Shown: one piece after another, positions 60,997 through 64,000 of the stretch | How positions within the stretch are numbered: the first letter of the stretch is position 1 | How the letters are laid out: every line of letters begins with the position of its first letter | From: Tubulanus polymorphus | Taxonomy: Eukaryota; Nemertea; Palaeonemertea; Tubulaniformes; Tubulanidae | DNA length: 64,000 nucleotides | Direction: 5' to 3' | Assembly: GCF_964204645.1 (NCBI RefSeq) | Contig: NC_134026.1 | Location: 13,230,450-13,294,449, forward strand | Program-made: the position numbers and the translations under genes | The notes under the pieces: generated by a model | The model's database searches: none | Told to the model about the DNA's origin: nothing | The model's input: the letters and a program-made list of their open reading frames with translations, nothing else

Positions 60997-62998
60997 AACT
61001 CAATAAACATTTCAAGCGGCCTTGAAATGATCTCCTATCACCCGCGTTATCGAAACACTGAATCCGAATATCAAGCGTGAGTCCAGCTTATTGATAATAA
61101 TATGTTATATACAGGTATTTAGTTAATATCCCGTGGATTTGGAAAAGAGTATGCACTGTACGAGCAGTAGAATATTGATACATCGTTGAAGTCCACAGCC
61201 AAATCACTAGGAATAAATTCATATATTTTGATACCTCATCAACACTACGGCTTTTCTCCGCCGCATCTGTTCAGTGGGTTTAGTTTTGGCGTACGACTCG
61301 CCGGAACTTACAGATTTATCATAGTAAATATATAATAATAATCAACAGAATAACAAGAGGAATTCCGTGAAGCAGCAGAAACCCTAATAATAATCAGCAG
61401 AACTGCAATAGGGTTTCAGCGGGAGCATCAGAAACCCTAATAAAACTGACTGTGATGTGTGTCCAGTGCGCGTTGTATTATTGACTGTGTGCTTGAATGC
61501 CACGAATAGCAAGAGTAGTTCTTCAAACCTACATATTTATTCCTGTCTTGTGCAAATGAATAAGCAAGAATTGTCAATAAAGATAATGGAATTAATGCGA
61601 CTAACAATTTACTAAGATATAAGATTGACTCGATGTTTGATATAGCTTCCATTTTTATTTTGTCTTTTATGACTAAGTTGGCTTGATTATTGGCTTGATT
61701 ACGCTTATAATAATACATTGTAACAATAACAATAATCGAAAGTAGATGGAATACAGGCTAGCTACGCACTTGAATACATTTGGAATTGCCGATAAAAGCA
61801 GCTACGTATGTATCTTTGCTGATGATACTCTTCTGCAACTTCGATTTGGATGCGATATACTGATATTCTGGTAGCAATAGGGTAGATTCTTAAGCTGTCT
61901 TCCTTCATGATTTATGTTAAATCACCATCGCAATCGATGGTTATCGATAGTCTAGTCTGAACCCTTAGTACACGGATAATTCATATACGGTACAGTAGAC
62001 TCCGCTCCACCTAAACTAGTTAAGTCGGAACCTTAAATTTTTGACTGAATCATGCGGGTGCCAGTTCAAAGAACTGGCAATATCGATGGAAAAATATGGA
62101 TTTACTGAAATGAAATAAGCTCTTCACTTGTAGTTGAAAGGTAGGTAACTTTTGCTGCCATACCATTTGCCGTATAGCATATTTTTGGGCTTCAGGTGCG
62201 TTTAATCGCGATTTTGATTAGTGAAACGTTATCAAATGACATACATGAATTTAGAATATAAAGGATGTTTGAAAAACTTTAAAAAATATTTCATGGAAAT
62301 CCTTTAGATATTTTAGGAGCTATAGCAGATTTTAATGGAAGTGTCTGAATACGAGGTGTCACCCATTTCTTCTTTTTATATATTTAGTACCAGGGATGAT
62401 ACCTGGGATGATAAGCTACAGTTCACCCCAAACTTCAAATACGAGCTCCTGTGCTTTGTTGAAACTCTGCGACAACTTGTCTCCGTTTCTTTGCGTTATG
62501 GTGCACTTGAGTAAAAATGCAAGCACCGGTCAATAAGGTCAATGAGTGAATGCATTCTCAGTATTACACGCGGGATAAAAGATCAATAGTGTTACATTGT
62601 TGACGGAAGTTCGTTACGCTATACCAGTTTACAGGCTTCATACACGGAAATGAAGTCAACATTTTACCGAATTCGACGGATTGCCGATTAAAGCGATATC
62701 GGACTAGGCAAAATATGTGTATTGCAAAACAGTAACTAATGGAAATTTTATATTAATTTTACTGAATTGAACGGATTACCGGATAAACCGGTTTAGGCGG
62801 AGCATAATGTACTACAATACATTAAAGGAAGACATCTTAGTAAAAATGTCAATGATACGTTTTTGGAACATTAAGGATTTCCAGTGAGATAAATATGCAT
62901 AAGATTTCCTTGTGTTCAAGATCCATAGATATCACTCTAGAAAAAAAAAATCAAATTAGTACAGGTAGATATTTTCATACACACTCAAAGGTACTTAA
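60997..62998. other. Host DNA, one possible exon
   Basis: Mostly without supported features. On the minus strand 61540-61650 gives MEAISNIESILYLSKLLVAL followed by IPLSLLTILAYSFAQ, a signal-anchor-like helix, and then AATATGTAG|GTTTGA, a plausible splice donor. A first exon is possible but unproven. Confidence 0.35.
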
Positions 62999-63010
62999 TA
63001 TATTCTATAC

Positions 63011-63166
63011 CTATTGTGCAAAATCCTATTTGTCGTTGAGCTACGTCAGTATAACACCAGGGACGAATCTCACTGAACTGGACACAGTTATAGTAATTAG
63101 CTCCTTTAAAATTGAACGGGAACACGCACACTTTCCCATCAACGGTTTTCCGGTTGATATTTGCCA
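63011..63166 (-). CDS. Fibronectin type II domain exon (second)
   Basis: 156-bp exon, acceptor TTTTTAG|TGGC and donor ATAG|GTATAG, phase 1 at both sides. Encodes KTVDGKVCVFPFNFKGANYY then NCVQFSEIRPWCYTDV and IGFC: the four cysteines, CVFPF and PWC motifs of an FN2 collagen-binding-type domain. It joins in frame to the exon upstream. Part of a host extracellular or membrane protein. Confidence 0.85.
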
Positions 63167-63237
63167 CTAAAAATATAGTCAACTGCGATTGTAAAAATTG
63201 AAAAGAAACAAAATAACAAAGAGTGACGATAACTAAC

Positions 63238-63417
63238 TTTTACACTTTTCCATTTTACTGTACTGCAATTTGGCCGTGGTTGAACACCACGGATCAGCAT
63301 ACCCAGCTCGGATGCATTCATAATACTCCTTGCCTTTCCAGTAAAAGGGAAATACACAGGGAATCCCGTTCACAGTCACCTGTGGACCACTTTCGTACCA
63401 TTTTGCCTCCTTTTTAG
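63238..63417 (-). CDS. Fibronectin type II domain exon (first)
   Basis: 180-bp exon, acceptor TATTTAAG|CTAAAA and donor TAAAA|GTTAGT, phase 1 at both sides. Encodes VNGIPCVFPFYWKGKEYYEC, IRAGYADPWCSTTAKLQY and EKC, again a complete FN2 pattern. Tandem FN2 exons with symmetric phase allow exon shuffling. Neighbouring exons are outside the window or not recognised. Confidence 0.85.
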
Positions 63418-63524
63418 CTTAAATATCATAACAAATTATATTTTAGGTTACAATAACCTGATGCATGTAACAAGAAAAATGAATCTGCTTGATTATTCGG
63501 TTTCCATAAGTAAAAGTGAATATA

Positions 63525-63650
63525 CGTTTTTCAAATCAAAGGTCGAAGGTCGAGAAAATATGAAACATAACTCTAATCTGAAACATATTGAAAATCAAAT
63601 TAATTAGTCGCTCGGCCGTTCGCTTCGCTCCCAATACGGGATATCGACAA
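63525..63650. repeat. Half-palindrome related to Polinton tips
   Basis: TTTTTCAAATCAAAGGTCGA, AGGTCGAGAAAAT, then AAATCAAATTAATTAGTCGC with CGTTCGCTTCGCTCCC: the order of one arm and centre of the tip palindromes at 34286, but diverged and lacking the other arm. Confidence 0.6.
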
Positions 63651-63914
63651 ATTCAAGTTCTTGAATAACTCGTTTGATGGCGGTATTCAGAACCGGAAAT
63701 TGGAACCTAAATCCTCCGTGCTCTAGTTCATTTGCAATGAAATTCTCTCGCTTCAAGTTTTCAATGAGCGATATTTTACTTACTATATATCGTCAGGTGT
63801 AATCCTTTAAATATGTTTTCCTACCGCTAAGTTGGATATGATAACACCTCACTGCAACGGCTAGAAATCACTATTAGTGTCTTAAAATTATCAAAAAATT
63901 TTTGCTACAGCGGA

Positions 63915-64000
63915 AGATGTAAAGACTGGTGGCCATGTATCACATGGTGGCAGCACTTGACGGCCCAATTTCGATTGTTGGTTCGAGTCCTGGTACTTTT
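63915..64000 (+). repeat. Possible tRNA-derived SINE fragment
   Basis: GGTTCGAGTCC (63981-63991) is an exact Pol III B-box, preceded by a weak A-box-like TGGCAGCACTTG. A full tRNA cloverleaf could not be drawn. Confidence 0.3.

Noticed and set aside
63929-64000. Functional tRNA gene
   Set aside because: A B-box is present, but the T-stem is weak, and D-arm, anticodon arm and acceptor could not be matched before the window ends.

Overview
This is animal nuclear DNA in which most of the window is made of Polinton/Maverick (adintovirus-like) virus-transposons. Signs of an animal host are intron-split fibronectin type II exons at the right end, an LTR retrotransposon, a non-LTR reverse transcriptase relic and a 31-bp minisatellite. 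A marine invertebrate fits the mix, but the species cannot be read from the sequence. The virus-like DNA is AT-rich and codes for protein-primed family B DNA polymerase (polB), a chromodomain retroviral-type integrase, a packaging ATPase, a double jelly-roll major capsid protein (MCP), a penton/minor capsid protein, HNH endonucleases, a VLTF3-like zinc protein and a series of small membrane proteins.

Layout. (A) 1-3613, minus strand: a deleted Polinton whose polB carries an intein of about 350 codons in the catalytic YxD/TD motif. (B) about 3614-16108, plus strand: a second decayed copy joined head to head to A. It has lost its left end, its ATPase and most of its integrase, but keeps its right palindromic terminus (15700-16108). 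(Spacer) 16109-19640: host-like DNA with a candidate 2-kb inverted-repeat element and a tandem array. (C) about 19640-58680: a different Polinton family, mainly on the minus strand, with a small gene inside each terminal repeat, integrase-ATPase on the same strand as the capsid genes, and a VLTF3-like gene between penton and polB. C is interrupted by an LTR retrotransposon (29010-31699), by a minisatellite/TE block (51755-55663) and by D. (D) 34286-51385: a complete 17,100-bp Polinton with 598-bp terminal inverted repeats, inserted in the polB gene of C and flanked by the 6-bp target duplication AATTCA. (Tail) 58680-64000: host DNA with further virus-like relics, a 138-bp palindrome, a half-palindrome and two phase-1 FN2 exons.

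How the genes fit together. In D and B, polB, the small LP-rich protein, the penton, the small membrane proteins, a coiled-coil membrane protein and the MCP run left to right. ATPase, integrase, two small proteins and the HNH nuclease run the opposite way from the right. Two leader types are visible. Capsid and membrane genes have a T-run followed by TAAATAA directly before the ATG. PolB, the LP-rich protein, the zinc-finger gene and HNH have a TTTTAATAAAAATTT-type leader. This looks like late and early transcription classes. D keeps open frames for MCP, penton, ATPase and integrase, but its polB has lost the palm motif A aspartate and is frameshifted, so it could move only with polymerase supplied elsewhere. 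No adenain-like protease was recognised in any copy.
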